From Bufo bufo (Eukaryota > Chordata > Amphibia > Anura > Bufonidae): DNA of 64,000 bases. The stretch lies in the NCBI RefSeq assembly GCF_905171765.1, contig NC_053392.1, positions 38,386,956 through 38,450,955 of the forward strand. The letters run 5' to 3'. Below are positions 10,826-21,990 of this stretch, piece after piece. Numbering within the stretch: the first letter of the stretch is position 1; each line of letters opens with the position of its first letter. Made by a program: the position numbers and the translations under genes. Under the pieces are notes generated by a model. The model saw only the letters and a program-made list of their open reading frames with translations. It was not told the origin of the DNA and did no database searches.

Positions 10826-11477
10826 TGTCACGAGGGTGTCACGACCTATCGCTGACCCTGTTGTGCCTGGGGTCAGAAGGTCGCAGCGGGTGGCTACTCA
10901 CTTGGTTTCAAGAGATCGCTCCATGATCTAGTGGTGGGAATGGATTCCTGTGCAGGTTTTCCTGCTTAGGTTTGCAATCCTTTTTGTCCCATTTAAGAAT
11001 CTGTAGCTTTTCCTTTCAGCTGTTCTCTGTCAGCCACTCCCAGCTACTATATATTCTCACTTTCTGCTTCCCTTGTTGCCAGATATAGACCTTCTTTCCA
11101 GATCTTCTATTCTGACCTCTGGTGAAGTTGGAGGTCCTGTGGAGCTGTTGGAACTGTTGCTGTCAGATCTCCGGTTCTCTCATGTTTGTTGTCTCCCTTT
11201 GGGGATTGTTTGTGGTGTTTGTGTTGATTGTCCTCTCCCTGTTGTTACCCTAGTTGTCAGTGGTGAGGACTAGTGCTCCCACTGCCCTACTCACTACCTA
11301 TGGCTTATTTAAGGATAAGCCAGGGACGAGGCAAGTGATCGGCGTACGGGTTAGCAGCCCGTCTAGGGATGTCAGGGCAGTCAGGTGCCAGTGCTAGGTG
11401 AATTAGCGGTCACCACTCCCTCTCCCTAGTGGTAGGGTACTCCCCTTCCCTCTGCGCCGCACATCTGTTACCTGACA
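10826..11477 (+). repeat. Gypsy 5' LTR, copy I
   Basis: Begins TGTCACGAGGGTGTCACGAC and likely ends ...TGTTACCTGACA at 11477 (TG...CA form). It aligns throughout with the split copy at 44584-47077, which is how its limits were set. It sits directly after 'gatcctaaataac' of the tandem array, and the sister copy is in the same array position ('gatcctgagttac'). The end coordinate is approximate. Confidence 0.65.
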
Positions 11478-11535
11478 TATCAGACGTGATATTATATCTG
11501 GCCCTTATTTTTTTTGGGGTGGGGTGATTTTTTAA

Positions 11536-12174
11536 ACGGTTTCTGTCACCTGAAAAATGGGTATGAGGCTGGCTGATATTACCGATGTGCTAATCTTAGC
11601 TGAACATAACTATATTAGTTTCATCTCACTGCCTGCCGCAGTTTTTGAGAAAAATTAACATTTATAATATGCTAATTAGCCTATAGGAGCAGGGGGGTCA
11701 TTGCCCCTGCTCCTAGAGGCTCCGTTCTCCCACATTTTGCCACACCCTTCTACACTAGATTGACAGGGCCAGGCAGCATTTGTCTACTACCTCTGGCCCT
11801 GCCTGCAGTGTAAATCTCGCGCTTGCGCCGTCCCGTTCAGTATACGGCGCAGGCGCAGAGAGTGAAGGGCGCTCGCCGGCTGTCAACTTCCTCACTGAGC
11901 CTGCGCGAATACTGAACGAGATCTCCCCAGTGCACAGGGCCGGCAGGAGGTGGTGAAGGCTGCCTGGCCCTGTCAATCTAGTGTAGCAGGGCGTGGCCAG
12001 AGATGGGAGAACGCCCCCTGCTCCTAGAGGCTACGTAGCATATTATAAAAGTTTGTTTTTCTCAATAACGGCGGCAGGCAGTGAGATGGCACTAATATAG
12101 TTATGTTCAGCTGACATTACCACATCGCTAATGTCAGCCAGCTTAATACCCATTTTTCAGGTGACAGAAACCCT
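11536..12174. mobile_element. Palindromic TTAA MITE in gypsy leader
   Basis: The ends are ACGGTTTCTGTCACCTGAAA (11536) and the inverted AGGGTTTCTGTCACCTGAAA (12174). They are flanked by TTAA at 11532-11535 and 12175-12178, giving a piggyBac-type target site. 639 bp; the outer roughly 100 bp of each side are inverted copies. The interior is GC-rich around 11700-11990 and also partly inverted. The left end of the same MITE remains in the sister gypsy copy at about 47137-47190. Confidence 0.85.
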
Positions 12175-12186
12175 TTAAGATCCACT

Positions 12187-12456
12187 ATGGATCCTATCGC
12201 TGACAAAGCAGTTGCAAGGTCTGTCTCTTGAAGTGAAAGAATTGATAACGTCGGTCCTTCAGCAGCAGACCTCGATCCAAGTGGTTGCTATGGGTAACCA
12301 GGTCAATCCGGAAACTAGGTCAATCCGGAACCTAAGGTTGCTCTCACTGAGAGACAAATTCGTGATGTTCCAAGAAGCCTGTAAATTATATTTCAGACTG
12401 CGATCCAAATTCCTCTGTTAATGAGGAACAGCGGGTGGGGATTGTTATCTCCCTTA
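12187..12456 (+). pseudogene. Gypsy gag N-terminal fragment
   Basis: ATG at 12187 (MDPIADKAV) shifts frame almost at once. The frame 12212-12421 then gives MQGLSLEVKELITSVLQQQT and later FVMFQEACKLYFRLR, typical of the N-terminal part of gag in vertebrate Ty3/gypsy elements. The next residues (VNEEQRVGIVISL) need another frame change and run into the MITE at 12457. Gag would form the virus-like particle. This piece is broken by frameshift, deletion and insertion. Confidence 0.7.
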
Positions 12457-12784
12457 GGCCTCATGCACACGATCGTGACGTTTTTTGCAGTCCGCAAACC
12501 GCGGATCCGCAAAAAATGGAAGCCGCCCGTGTTGCCTTCCGCAATTTTTCGGAATGGAAAGGGCGCCGGCAATATAAATGCCTATTCTTGTCCGCAAAGC
12601 GCAGACAAGAATATGACATGTTATATTCTTTTAGCGGGGCCGCGGAACGGAGCAACAGATGCGGACAGCACACGGAGTACTTACCGCATCTTTCGTGGCC
12701 CTATTGAAGTGAATGGGTCCGCATCCGAACCACCTAAACGGCGGCTTGGCTGCGGACCCAAACAATGGTCGTGTGCATGAGGCC
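12457..12784. mobile_element. Harbinger-type palindromic MITE (GGCCTCATGCACACGA family)
   Basis: The element is flanked by TTA on both sides (12454-12456, 12785-12787), begins GGCCTCATGCACACGATCG and ends with the inverted CGTGTGCATGAGGCC. 328 bp, almost wholly foldback. A related 326-bp copy is at 62141-62466. Three-base TTA target duplications and the lack of coding sequence fit PIF/Harbinger MITEs. Confidence 0.8.
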
Positions 12785-12878
12785 TTATTCAAGGGGATCC
12801 TCAATCCTTGAATAACCTTTATTTTAATCATCTCAGCAATTACAATTTATATAGAAAAAAACCAAAGTGATAAGATCA

Positions 12879-15420
12879 TCACCAGCCCACCCCGCAAGCC
12901 TCCACCCCCCCCCACCTTGCAGAGAAAAAAAATGAAAAAAGAGGGTTAAAATTTGGTGAAACAGAATTTAAACTTTCCCCTATCTTCTCCCAGTCTGGGG
13001 GGCCCACCGCTGAGAGTAAGGTAGACCAAGATCTCTGTCCTGGGGAGAGAACATCCAAAACATTTTTTTTCATTAAGTGTCTATAGCAATGTGATACTTT
13101 AACTGTCGTGACAGCTTTCTTGCAGATTAAATCATGTAAAAATTCAGGAGTGTCTACAATAAATAAGTGACTATTAGAAGTACTAGAAAGTGCTAACCTC
13201 AATTGAAAATATGGGTACCAAGCCACCTCACCAACATTTTCCTTTTGCTTTAGCTCCATAAGGGAGAGAATTTGTCCACCTCTGACCACTTGGTGCAAGT
13301 ACTGAACATTTTTGATCCTCCAATACTGCCGACAATTTGGGTCGTCTAGATTCAAAAGCTTTGAATTGTGCCATAATGGGGTACACATGAGTGATGCCTT
13401 AACTCTACACCAGCTCCTTATAGCCAGCCAAGCCTTTGTGGCCATTCTGCGGAAGAATTTATAACCAATCTGTATGTTTGATAGATAGTCAGACTCTAGT
13501 ACGGTGAAAAAATCCGAAAAACCTGAGTCTTTCAATAGTTTACTACAGAAATGGCTATTTTCCCAATCATTAAAAAGGCAAAGTTGGGAGGCCACAAAGT
13601 AACCCCTAAAATAGGGGAGGTTGAGACCTCCCCGATTGTAGGGCATAGAAAAGTAGAGCACCTTCAATCTCACGCGCTTCCTCCCCCATAATAAATCGTT
13701 GAGCATCCGTTCTATCAATCTAAAATATTTGTCCTCAATCCATACAGGCGAGTTGCGCAGGACGTAAAGAACCTGGGGCAGCACTACCATTTTTATTAAC
13801 AAAATTCTGTCCGCTCTTGCAGGCAGGATTTTTTGCCATATCTTAATTTTAGCTCTCAACTTTATCAACAAAGGAATCAAGTGAGTTGTAGATATTCCTG
13901 AAGTTTGGCTGAAACTGTTATCCCCAGGTACTTTATTGAGTCAGAGATCAATAGCTGATTATCCCAATCTCCTCGCAACTCGTCTATAGGGAGGAGGACG
14001 GTCTTCTCCCAGTTGACCTCCAGGCCAGACGAGTCGGAAAAAAGCCCAACCAACTCCATTATACAAGGAAGAGTGTTTTCTGTTTGATGAATAAACAACA
14101 GGATGTCGTCTGCATAGAGGGATAAGCGATCATGCTGCCCCATTATACCAAAGCTGGCCACTCTCGAGTCCTGCCTTATGCTGGCTGCTAAGGGTTCAAT
14201 ATATATATTAAATAAAAGAGGGGAAAGGGGACAGCCTTGACGGGTGCCTCTTCCTAAAATAAAACTCTCTGTCATCGTGTCGTTAATCCTGATCCTAGCA
14301 GCTGGGGAGTTATATAATAGCTGAACCATCGCCATAAATCTGGGGCCAAAACCCATTTTTTTCATCACCTCCCAGAGAAAAGTCCACTCCACCCTGTCGA
14401 AGGCTTTGGTAGCATCCAGCGACAGGATGGAGCGGGCGCCACACCCAGGGGACTGAATATTCATAAATAGCCTATGCAGGTTGTGGTGAGTGCCCCTTTT
14501 TGGCATAAAGCCATTTTGATCTGGATGAATGATGGCAAATATAACCCGAGAGAGCCTCCTAGCCAGGACTTTTGATAGTAACTTAGCATCAGTATTTAGT
14601 AGCGAAATTGGTCTATAGGAACTCAATTCTACCAGGTCTTTATCTTTTTTGGGGATTAGGACTATCAAGGCCTCCATCATAGAATCTGGTAGACCCCCTC
14701 CCTGTCGTGCTTGAGAAAAGACATCTAGCATATGAGGAAGGATCACATCACTGTACTTGCGGTAAAATTCATACGGAAGGCCATCTAGCCCTGGCGATGA
14801 GTTCCCTGAGATAGACCCCAGAGCCTCCTGAAGCTCCAAGAGAGACAAATCCTCTTCCAGGTATTTTATTTGAGCTTCCTTTAGGGTCAAAAGTGGAATC
14901 TTCTCCAAAAACCGCCTCGCCTGGTCAGACGACAAGCCAGGAGAGGATCTATATATCTGAGCAAAGTATTGTAGGAAAGCATGCCTAATTCCTTCTGGAT
15001 CTGTTATGGTTACCCCTTCTAAATTGCGAATCGAGATAATAGATTTATTTTTCTTATCCTGTTGTGTGAATATTCTGGTTAAGAGCTTACCAGGGCGTCC
15101 AGACTCCGAAAAGTACTTTAGACCCTTAAAGAATACTCTATGATTTGCTTTCTCGGTTACATATTTCTCCAAAGAACAGCTAGCCTTCTGCATCTCTCCC
15201 TTATTATGTTCAGTGGGTTGACTGATAAATCGCTCCGTTGTAAGTTCAACAGTCTTAGCCAGTTCCTGCTCCTTTTTCTTAAATGTTCTCCTTGCTGCAG
15301 CAATATCGCTTATAAAAAAAAAACTCAGATATGCTTTCAGAGCATCCCATACTGAATTAATGTTAGCAGAGGGGAGATTCACCTCCCAAAAGGAGGATGT
15401 AAGTAGTTTAATAGACTGAT
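12879..15420 (-). pseudogene. LINE ORF2 3' part: reverse transcriptase and C-terminal region
   Basis: The first frame, 15457-13877, carries reverse transcriptase blocks in order: SPGLDGLPYEFYRKY, SYRPISLLNTDAKLLSKVLA, PDQNGFMPKRGT, LSLDATKAFDRVEW, GTRQGCPLSPLLFNIYIEPL and the active site LYADDILLF. This matches the L1 superfamily, Tx1-like by feel. A one-base shift near 13878 moves the reading to 13880-12879, which continues with LIKLRAKIKIWQKIL, a thumb-like part and a Trp-rich C-terminal region. The protein would nick DNA and copy its own RNA. This copy lacks the endonuclease in cis because the 5' part is inverted, and it is frameshifted. Confidence 0.9.
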
Positions 15421-15422
15421 GG

Positions 15423-15911
15423 ATGGAAAACAGATCAAGGCGAAATAATATTCGCATAATCGGATTTCCAGAAGGAGTTGAAGGCCGCCAGTTAGAGAAA
15501 CTAGTTAAGGAGGTGGTTTTGAAAAATTTTGGTAGCGAACACTTCTCTTCTATGTTTCAAATAGAAAGAGTCCATCGAATGCCAGGAGGGAAACCTATCC
15601 CAGGGAGGCCGCCGCGAGCAATTCTAATGAAACTGCTATTGTCCATGGATAGAGACATGATATTGAGAAGAGCAAGAAAATGTACACCTATTGAACACCA
15701 GGGCACTAAACTGCTCTTTTTCCCTGATTTTGCTCAGCAGACTCAGGAAAAGAGAAGAAATTTTATAGAGATAAAGAAACGCCTGGCGTCCAAGGATATC
15801 AAATACTCTTTACAGTATCCAGCGAAACTAAGAGTGATTTATAATGGGACTTCCCAATTCTTTGAAAGACCACAACAAGCGCTGGATTGGATGGAGCAAA
15901 TGGACATCTGA
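15423..15911 (+). pseudogene. LINE ORF1 C-terminal half (inverted segment)
   Basis: The frame starts within the coiled-coil/RRM border at ENRSRRNNIRIIGFPEG, a characteristic L1 ORF1p phrase. It continues through the RNA-recognition domain (FQIERVHRMPG, PRAILMKLL) and the C-terminal domain (GTKLLFFPDFAQQTQEKRRN, YPAKLRVIYNG) and stops at 15911. ORF1p is the RNA-binding trimer that packages LINE RNA. The N-terminal coiled coil is missing because the inversion breakpoint falls here. A G-rich spacer of about 170 bp separates it from ORF2. Confidence 0.88.
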
Positions 15912-16086
15912 ATTTTGAAACATTATGATTAAGGGGGTGGAGGGGGGCGGGGCTAGCAGGGGGGAAGAATGGCCGGAGGCTAGAGGTTCGCTGAGTAGAT
16001 CGGGTGGACCAACGGAGAGGGGGGGAGGGGGGAGAGGGAACCCACCTTGCAGATATGCTTTTTTTGTTTTTTTCCCGCTTTGATTG

Positions 16087-16872
16087 ATGTCCACTAGAAT
16101 TGTCTCCTGGAATGTTAGAGGTCTTGGGGAAAGGGTTAAAAGGCAAGCTATTATGGATGCACTAAAAAGATATCTTCCTGCAATTATTTGCATAGTAGAA
16201 ACGCACCTTAGCAAAGATACCGTGTCCCGTCTGACAACGGGATGGTATTCTCAATCTTACCACTCCACCTTCAGTAGTGCCTCTAGGGGCATCTCGGTTC
16301 TGATCCATAACTCCGTAGATTTTACCCTGATAGAATCCCATATAGACGATCAGGGTAGATTTATTTTTTTGTATGGTAAGCTTCACGGCTATAGTTATAT
16401 TCTCGCTTTTTTTTATATACCTCCGCCATTTTCAATGTGCCCACTTATCCAGCTACTGTTTTTCTTGGAAAAGAGACCAGAATGTTGGCTAGTTCTGATG
16501 GGGGACTTTAATGCTGTCATGGATCCTAAAAAAGACAGACTGACATTAGATGCAGAATTGGGGATGAATTTTTGCAATTCCCTGTTGCCCCAGTTCTGCT
16601 CAGAGGTTGGAGTGGTGGATATATGGGAACATCTTGGCGGAGGAAAGAGAGTATATTTCTGTGTCAGCAGGGGTGGCAGAGCAATGTCTAGGATTGACTT
16701 AGCATTCACCAACGAGAGCAATTTGAGGAATATTCAAAGGATACGATATGGAGTAAGAACAGTTTCAGACCATTCACCCGTATCAATTGAGGTTCGCACT
16801 GGGGAGAATAAGGAGAACAGGGGGTTAGGATTCAAGTTGAACCTATATTGGCTTACCATTATGGACAACCAA
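16087..16872 (+). pseudogene. LINE ORF2 N-terminal APE endonuclease (inverted segment)
   Basis: Starts MSTRIVSWNVRGLG. Catalytic landmarks of the apurinic-like endonuclease are present: the Asn of SWNVRG, the Glu of VETHLS, Asp and Asn of GDFNAVMDP, the Asp of RIDLAF and the Asp-His of SDHSPVSIEV. It runs into FKLNLYWLTIMDNQ, which belongs just upstream of the minus-strand piece, and then leaves the element near 16872. The domain nicks target DNA to prime reverse transcription. It looks intact as a domain but is cut from its reverse transcriptase. Confidence 0.9.
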
Positions 16873-17597
16873 AAATATGTATTTTAGGCAGGGGCCATTT
16901 TTATGGCACTGTGTTTCCCAAGGATTATTTCCTACAGGGAAATACAGGGCACAGTATAATACACTAGAATCTATCTAATATAAAGATATTAGCCCTACCC
17001 CCGAATAATAATACAATTAGGTGGTCATTTATTATATATAAATACGTCTATGTTAGGCGTATTTCTGACAAAGGTCCTTAGCACCACAATCTGCATATTT
17101 TTCCCGCTCATGCCAGGTCTAAAATAGGATGGCGTGGGCAGGGAAAAGGATATAGTTATGGCCATCCAGATATTGGATACCACTGCCATACATTGACCGG
17201 ATAACACCTCTGTACAGTGACCAGATAACACCGCCATACCGTGACCGGATAAAAGAGTATAAGAGGGCACAGTACAGGGAATGACTAGGGGCACTAAACA
17301 GGGTGAGGTAAGAGGGCACAATTAAGGGTATAACGGGGCAGAGTAGAAGGTCCTTATGGTGAATGCGGTTCATACGCCACCATAATGAGAGGCAGAGGAG
17401 TGAGACAGGGGTGTAATTATGTGACTAGAGATAAAAAAAATTAACTTTAGGCCAGTATAGGTCCCAAAAATTAGCCAATAGGCATTCACCTGACAGCACA
17501 GAACTTTGATTTCTGTGTCTGGAGGTACATTAAGCAGTCACAGGATAAAACTGTAACTGTCGGCCAATACAGGCCCCAAAAATTAGCCAATAGGCAT

Positions 17598-20084
17598 TCA
17601 CCTGACAGCACAGAACTTTGGATTCTGTGGCTGGAGGTACATTAGGCGGTCACAGGATAAAAATGTTACTGTTGGCCAGAACAGGCCCCAAAAATAAGAC
17701 AATAGGCATTCACCTGACGAGGAGCAAGCCAAGAGTTTCATGGCAAATTGTGCCAATTCTGGCCACAGGTCAAGCCTGCACACCCAGTAGACCAGGGGTT
17801 CCTCGCTTCTCAGAGCATCCACATCGGCCATTAACCCGATGTAGTCGGACACCTGTCGGTCTAGGCGTTACCTGAGGCTGGATATGGAGGGCGGCTGTCG
17901 ATGGGTTGACTGCAGGAATGATCTCATATCCGAAGTGACCAACGCATCTTCAAACCGCCCTCTTTTTGCAGGCACGGTAGGATTGGTATCCGCACCTGTT
18001 TCACTGTGGGTGGAAATTCCTCTGCCAGTGCCCACAACAGCAGAATGCTGCATCTCTCGCAGCAAGGCCTGGAAATATTGCATTTTGACAGCTCTCTGTG
18101 ATGCTGGTAACATGTCCGCCATTTTGTGTTTGTACCGGGGGTCTAAGTACGTTGCAACCCAGTACAGGTCCTTGACCTTTATGCTTCTTATATGGGGGTC
18201 CCTCTTCAAACACTGGAGCATGAAGGCCCCCATTTGCACTAAATTGGAAGCGGTGGAGCGCCCTAGCTCCTGCTCATCGCCCAGGAGAATGTCGTCCTCA
18301 GTCTCCTCCCCCCAGTCATGGACAACAACAGGCATCCCCGAAAAGTTTAAACCCTGCAATTCTTGAGCCTCCTCTTTTGCCCCGGCACCATGCTCCTCTG
18401 ACTCCTCTTCAGACTTCTGCTGACTTGTCTCAGATGGAGTAGCTTCCCCTGGGAATTCATTCAGCATTGCGACTTCCTCATCTTCCAGCTCCTGCTCCTC
18501 TATGGCTTGATCAATGACACGACGCAATGCATGTACCAGAAAGAAAGCGTGAGGTACGATGTCACTGATGGCGCCCTGGCTGCGACTGACCAGTTTGGTG
18601 ATCTCGACAAATGGCTGCAGAAGTCTGCATGCGTTGCGCATGAGCAGCCACTTGCGCGGTGAAAATAAACTAAGCTCTCCAGAACCTGTCCTGCCACAGA
18701 GTTCGTACAGGTAGTCGTTAATGACATGTTACTGCTGGAGCAGCCTATCAAGCATATACAAGGTGGAGTTCCAGTGTGTTGGGCTGTCACAAATCAGACG
18801 TCTGACGGGGAAGTGGTGTCGTCAGGTTTGCTGGACTTGAAACCATACCTCTCGCTCCCAGAGGGAGCGACAAGGGACACGATCTATTGAAAAGAGAAGG
18901 ACGCTGGATCATATGCTCCGCAGCCATTGGCCCCTTAGGTTTAAATGAGAAACTGGACATGAGTGTTTTTCTGTGACATTCATAAATATGATTTTTCTGT
19001 GATATCCATAAATATGACTGCTCTGATTATTGCTTTTAATTATATGTGTTACTATGTTTCTGTTTGGCTGACACACCAGTGTGCAGTTACACCCACTCCA
19101 TGATGCAGACACCACAATAAGTGCATTTAGTCTGCACCTGTGGTACTTCTGGGCGCATAAAAATGCAGTCACTCCTTGAGAATCATTCAAACGTGACCAG
19201 ATGAAGCGTGGACAACGCAAAACGGCCGTCGCCATGTAACCTGCGAGTGCCGCCTTTATTTTTATTCACTGGATAGTAGCAGGGGAAAAGTCAGAGTCAG
19301 CCGAGGAGGAGACGAAGGATGGAGGAGGAGGAGAAGAAGAGGCAGGCATGCATGCAAATTATGGCGGTAACACCAAATCCACACAGGTGCCACAGTTTAC
19401 ATGCTTGACAGCCGTCAGAAGGTTCAACCAGTGGGCAGCAAAAGTTATGTAACTTCCTGCCCGTGTTTGCTAGACCACGTGTCTGTGGTCAGATGTATCT
19501 TGGCACTGACACTGTGTGCCAGAGATATATTAACTTGCCGCTGAACGTGGCCATATAGTTCAGGGATGCTCTTCTGGGAGAAATATCTCCTTTCGGGTAC
19601 CTTCCATTACGGTGTGTCAATGACCACAAATTTTCTAAAGGCCTCTGAGTCCACCAATTTATACGGCAGTAGTTGGCAGGCTAGCAGTTTCCGACAAGCC
19701 AGCCGTCAGCCGTTGGGCAAGAGGATTATCCGGCGTCATCATTTCTTTACGCTCAAATATTTAGGACACAGAAGCCTGCCTTGTGCCAGATAAATGCGAC
19801 GACGGCATGGTCTAAGATGGAGTAGAGGACAAATGGGAGGAGAGAGCAGAAGGAGAAGAGGCAAAATGTGGAGAGCCTGGAGTGTGGCTTTGTCGGTTCT
19901 GACGGCGTTTCTCCCACTGGGCTTGGTGATGGGAGGCCAGGTGCCTTCTTAAGGCGGTCGTCCCTAGGTGAGTGTTGGGCTTACCGCGACTTATGCGTTG
20001 ACAGCAAAGGCTGCAGATGGTAACACAATTGTCAGCAGCTGACACGTTAAAAAAAGCCCACACTGCGGAGCCATGTGCCGGCAT
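17598..20084 (-). pseudogene. hAT transposase (BED finger), fragmented
   Basis: Three parts in the right order on the minus strand. (1) 20084-19812: a BED-type zinc finger, VWAFFNVSAADNCVTICSLC with the second Cys pair half, then RRHLASHH supplying the histidines. (2) 18641-17868: the core with RLLQPFVEITKLVSRSQGAI and VKDLYWVATYLDPRYKHKM, the DPRYK phrase being a strong hAT marker, followed by an acidic linker. (3) 17852-17690: YWVCRLDLWPELAQFAMKLL, the C-terminal dimerisation domain. The 18642-19811 middle (which would hold the RNase H-like first Asp) shows only short frames. The domestic relatives are ZBED genes, but fragmentation makes this a dead transposase. Confidence 0.82.
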
Positions 20085-20755
20085 CCTGGGAGCGCAAGAT
20101 GTGACGGTGCATGGTGGATGGCTTGCTCCAGATACATTTGCTGTCTACTTTCTGACTCCTGGGCACTGCGAGTTCTGCCTGCTTCTCCTCCTTCTCCTCC
20201 CTATCTGCTGCTCCACCTCTACCCCTGAACTTCACTCCTCTTCCTCTCTTGTGGGCACCCACGTAACATCCATCAACACGTCATCATCGTCACCTTCACC
20301 ACCACTGACATTAGAGATCTCGGAGTAGGCAGCAACAGTAGGGACCACCCTCCTTGGGCTGATCTGGATACTGTCATCAGACCGCTGGGTGGCGGCCGTT
20401 GCTACTCCTCTTCCTCATCCGATGCCAAGAATGGCTGCGCATCGGTAAGGTCTGGGAATGGATGGGAAAATAATTCCTCTGACTCGAGTGAAGGGGCTAT
20501 GGTGGTGGTGGTGTCTTTGGGAGTGCACACAGCAGAGAGTGGGGAGGGTGCAGATACAGAGGATGAGGAGGGTGCAGAAGCAGAAGGTTGAGTGAGCCAC
20601 TCAACCAACACTGGTGTATTTTTTTTACATAATCACATGCACCTTTTCCAGCTTCCCACTTAGGCTCCGGCCTGGTGCACCTGCCCAACCCCTACCACCC
20701 CTGCGGAACGGCTTTCCTCTTCCTCTGCCTGTCATTTTCAAAATGACCTAGTGCC

Positions 20756-21560
20756 AAAGTCCCTAGAGAAGAGCAGTATTTGTGGAAGCAGGTATATTGC
20801 AGGCCTCAATCAGTATTTTGGGGAAGCAGGCATATCGAACCCCTTAATCAGTATTTTGTGGAAACAGGTATATAGAACCATTTAATCAATATTTGGTGGA
20901 AGCAGGTATATCAAACCCCTCAATCGGTATTTTGTGGAAGCTGATATATGGCAGGCCTCAATCAGTTGTTAGTTGAACCTGGTATATCAACCTTTAAGCA
21001 GTAATTTTGTGGACGTAGGTATATGGAAAACCTCTATAACTATTTTGTGGAAACTGATATATGGAAGGCCTCAATCAGTTGATAGTTGAAGTTGGTATGT
21101 CACCCTCTAGCAGAATTTTTTTGGACGCAGGTATATGGAAAACATCTATTACTATTTTGTGGAAGCTGTTATATGGCAGGCCTCAATCAGTTGTTAGTTG
21201 AAGCAGGTATATCAAAACCCGCAATCTGTATTTTGTGGACGCAGGTATATGGAAAACCTCTATTACTATTTTGTGCAAGCTGATATATGGAAGTCCTCAA
21301 TCAGTTGTTAGTTGAAGCTGGTATATCACCTTCAAGCAGTTATTTTGTGGACGCAGGTATATGGAAAATCTCTATCACTATTTTGTGGAAGCTGATATAT
21401 GGCAGGCCTCAATCAGTTGTTAGTTGAAGCAGGTATATCACCCTCAAGCAGTAATTTTGTGGATGCAGGTATATGGAAAACCTCTATCACTATTTTGTGG
21501 AAGCTGATAGATCGCAGCCCTCAATCAGTATTTTCTGGAAGCATACAAATGCACTATAAT
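20756..21560 (+). repeat. Internal repeat array of hAT copy I
   Basis: Degenerate units of about 58 bp alternate: 'tattttgtggaagcaggtat', 'atatggcaggcctcaatcag', 'ttgttagttgaagc', 'ttttgtggacgcaggtatat'. Pairs of units make a higher-order period of about 115-120 bp. Non-coding, and probably spread inside the element by slippage or unequal exchange. Confidence 0.75.
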
Positions 21561-21990
21561 ATACCTTCTATTTTAGAAATTATATTATAAGTATATCACA
21601 CCCCTCTGTGTATCACACCTATCGATAGAACGATGTTAACAGTCCTTAAAAGGACTTTTGTGGCCCTAATAGCTAGTGTTTGGTGACCCCTAGTTCCTAA
21701 CAGCCTGTCCCTGCTCCAAAATGCAACCTCTCCCTACACTGGCAAAACACATAATGTAAAATGGCTGCCAGATCGAGTTCTGTTATAGGGTTGGGGGGGA
21801 GTCCATGTGCTGAAACGTCTCAATTGGCTGTCCTGTCCCACCTGATAGATGTGTCATGGGTCAAAGTTCGGTGCAATGCAAAAAAAATGGTGCACGCGGA
21901 CCTCGCCATATATTTTGCATGTTCGGCGGATCGCGAAAGCGCAAAGATCGCCGCAAACCGACCGCCGGGCGAACTGCAAGGCCATCACTA

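Larger units (their letters stand above)
12800..16880 (-). mobile_element. L1/Tx1-type LINE with 5' inversion
   Basis: The 3' part of ORF2 (connector, RT, C-terminus) is on the minus strand, 15420 down to 12879. The 5' part (ORF1 C-terminal half, intergenic spacer, ORF2 endonuclease) is on the plus strand from 15421 to about 16872. The two ORF2 pieces meet almost without loss: the plus piece stops near FKLNLYWLTIMDNQ and the minus piece starts near HQSIKLLTSSFWEVN. This is the layout produced by twin priming. The left end lacks a long poly(A), with 'gattaaaataaagg' read on the minus strand near 12830. No target duplication was found. Confidence 0.88.
16885..21990 (-). mobile_element. hAT element, copy I, autonomous origin but decayed
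   Basis: The right end is GGCCATCACTA at 21990, inverted TAGTGATGGCC, followed by the octamer GTTGCTAT (21991-21998). The left end has been lost at the L1 junction. The sister copy (47691-48470) has the left end TAGTGATGGAC preceded by the same octamer, so both are one ancestral insertion. Inside, on the minus strand, are a BED zinc finger, the catalytic region and the dimerisation domain of a hAT transposase, plus an internal repeat array (20756-21560). A block at 16905-17192 also occurs inverted at 52272-52566. Confidence 0.8.

Noticed and set aside
15140..15355. Plus-strand 71-codon frame opposite the LINE ORF2
   Set aside because: Antisense shadow of the minus-strand reverse transcriptase connector region.
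18500..18790. Cys-rich 96-codon minus-strand frame as a zinc-finger protein
   Set aside because: It overlaps the hAT transposase core in another frame and has no regular Cys/His spacing.
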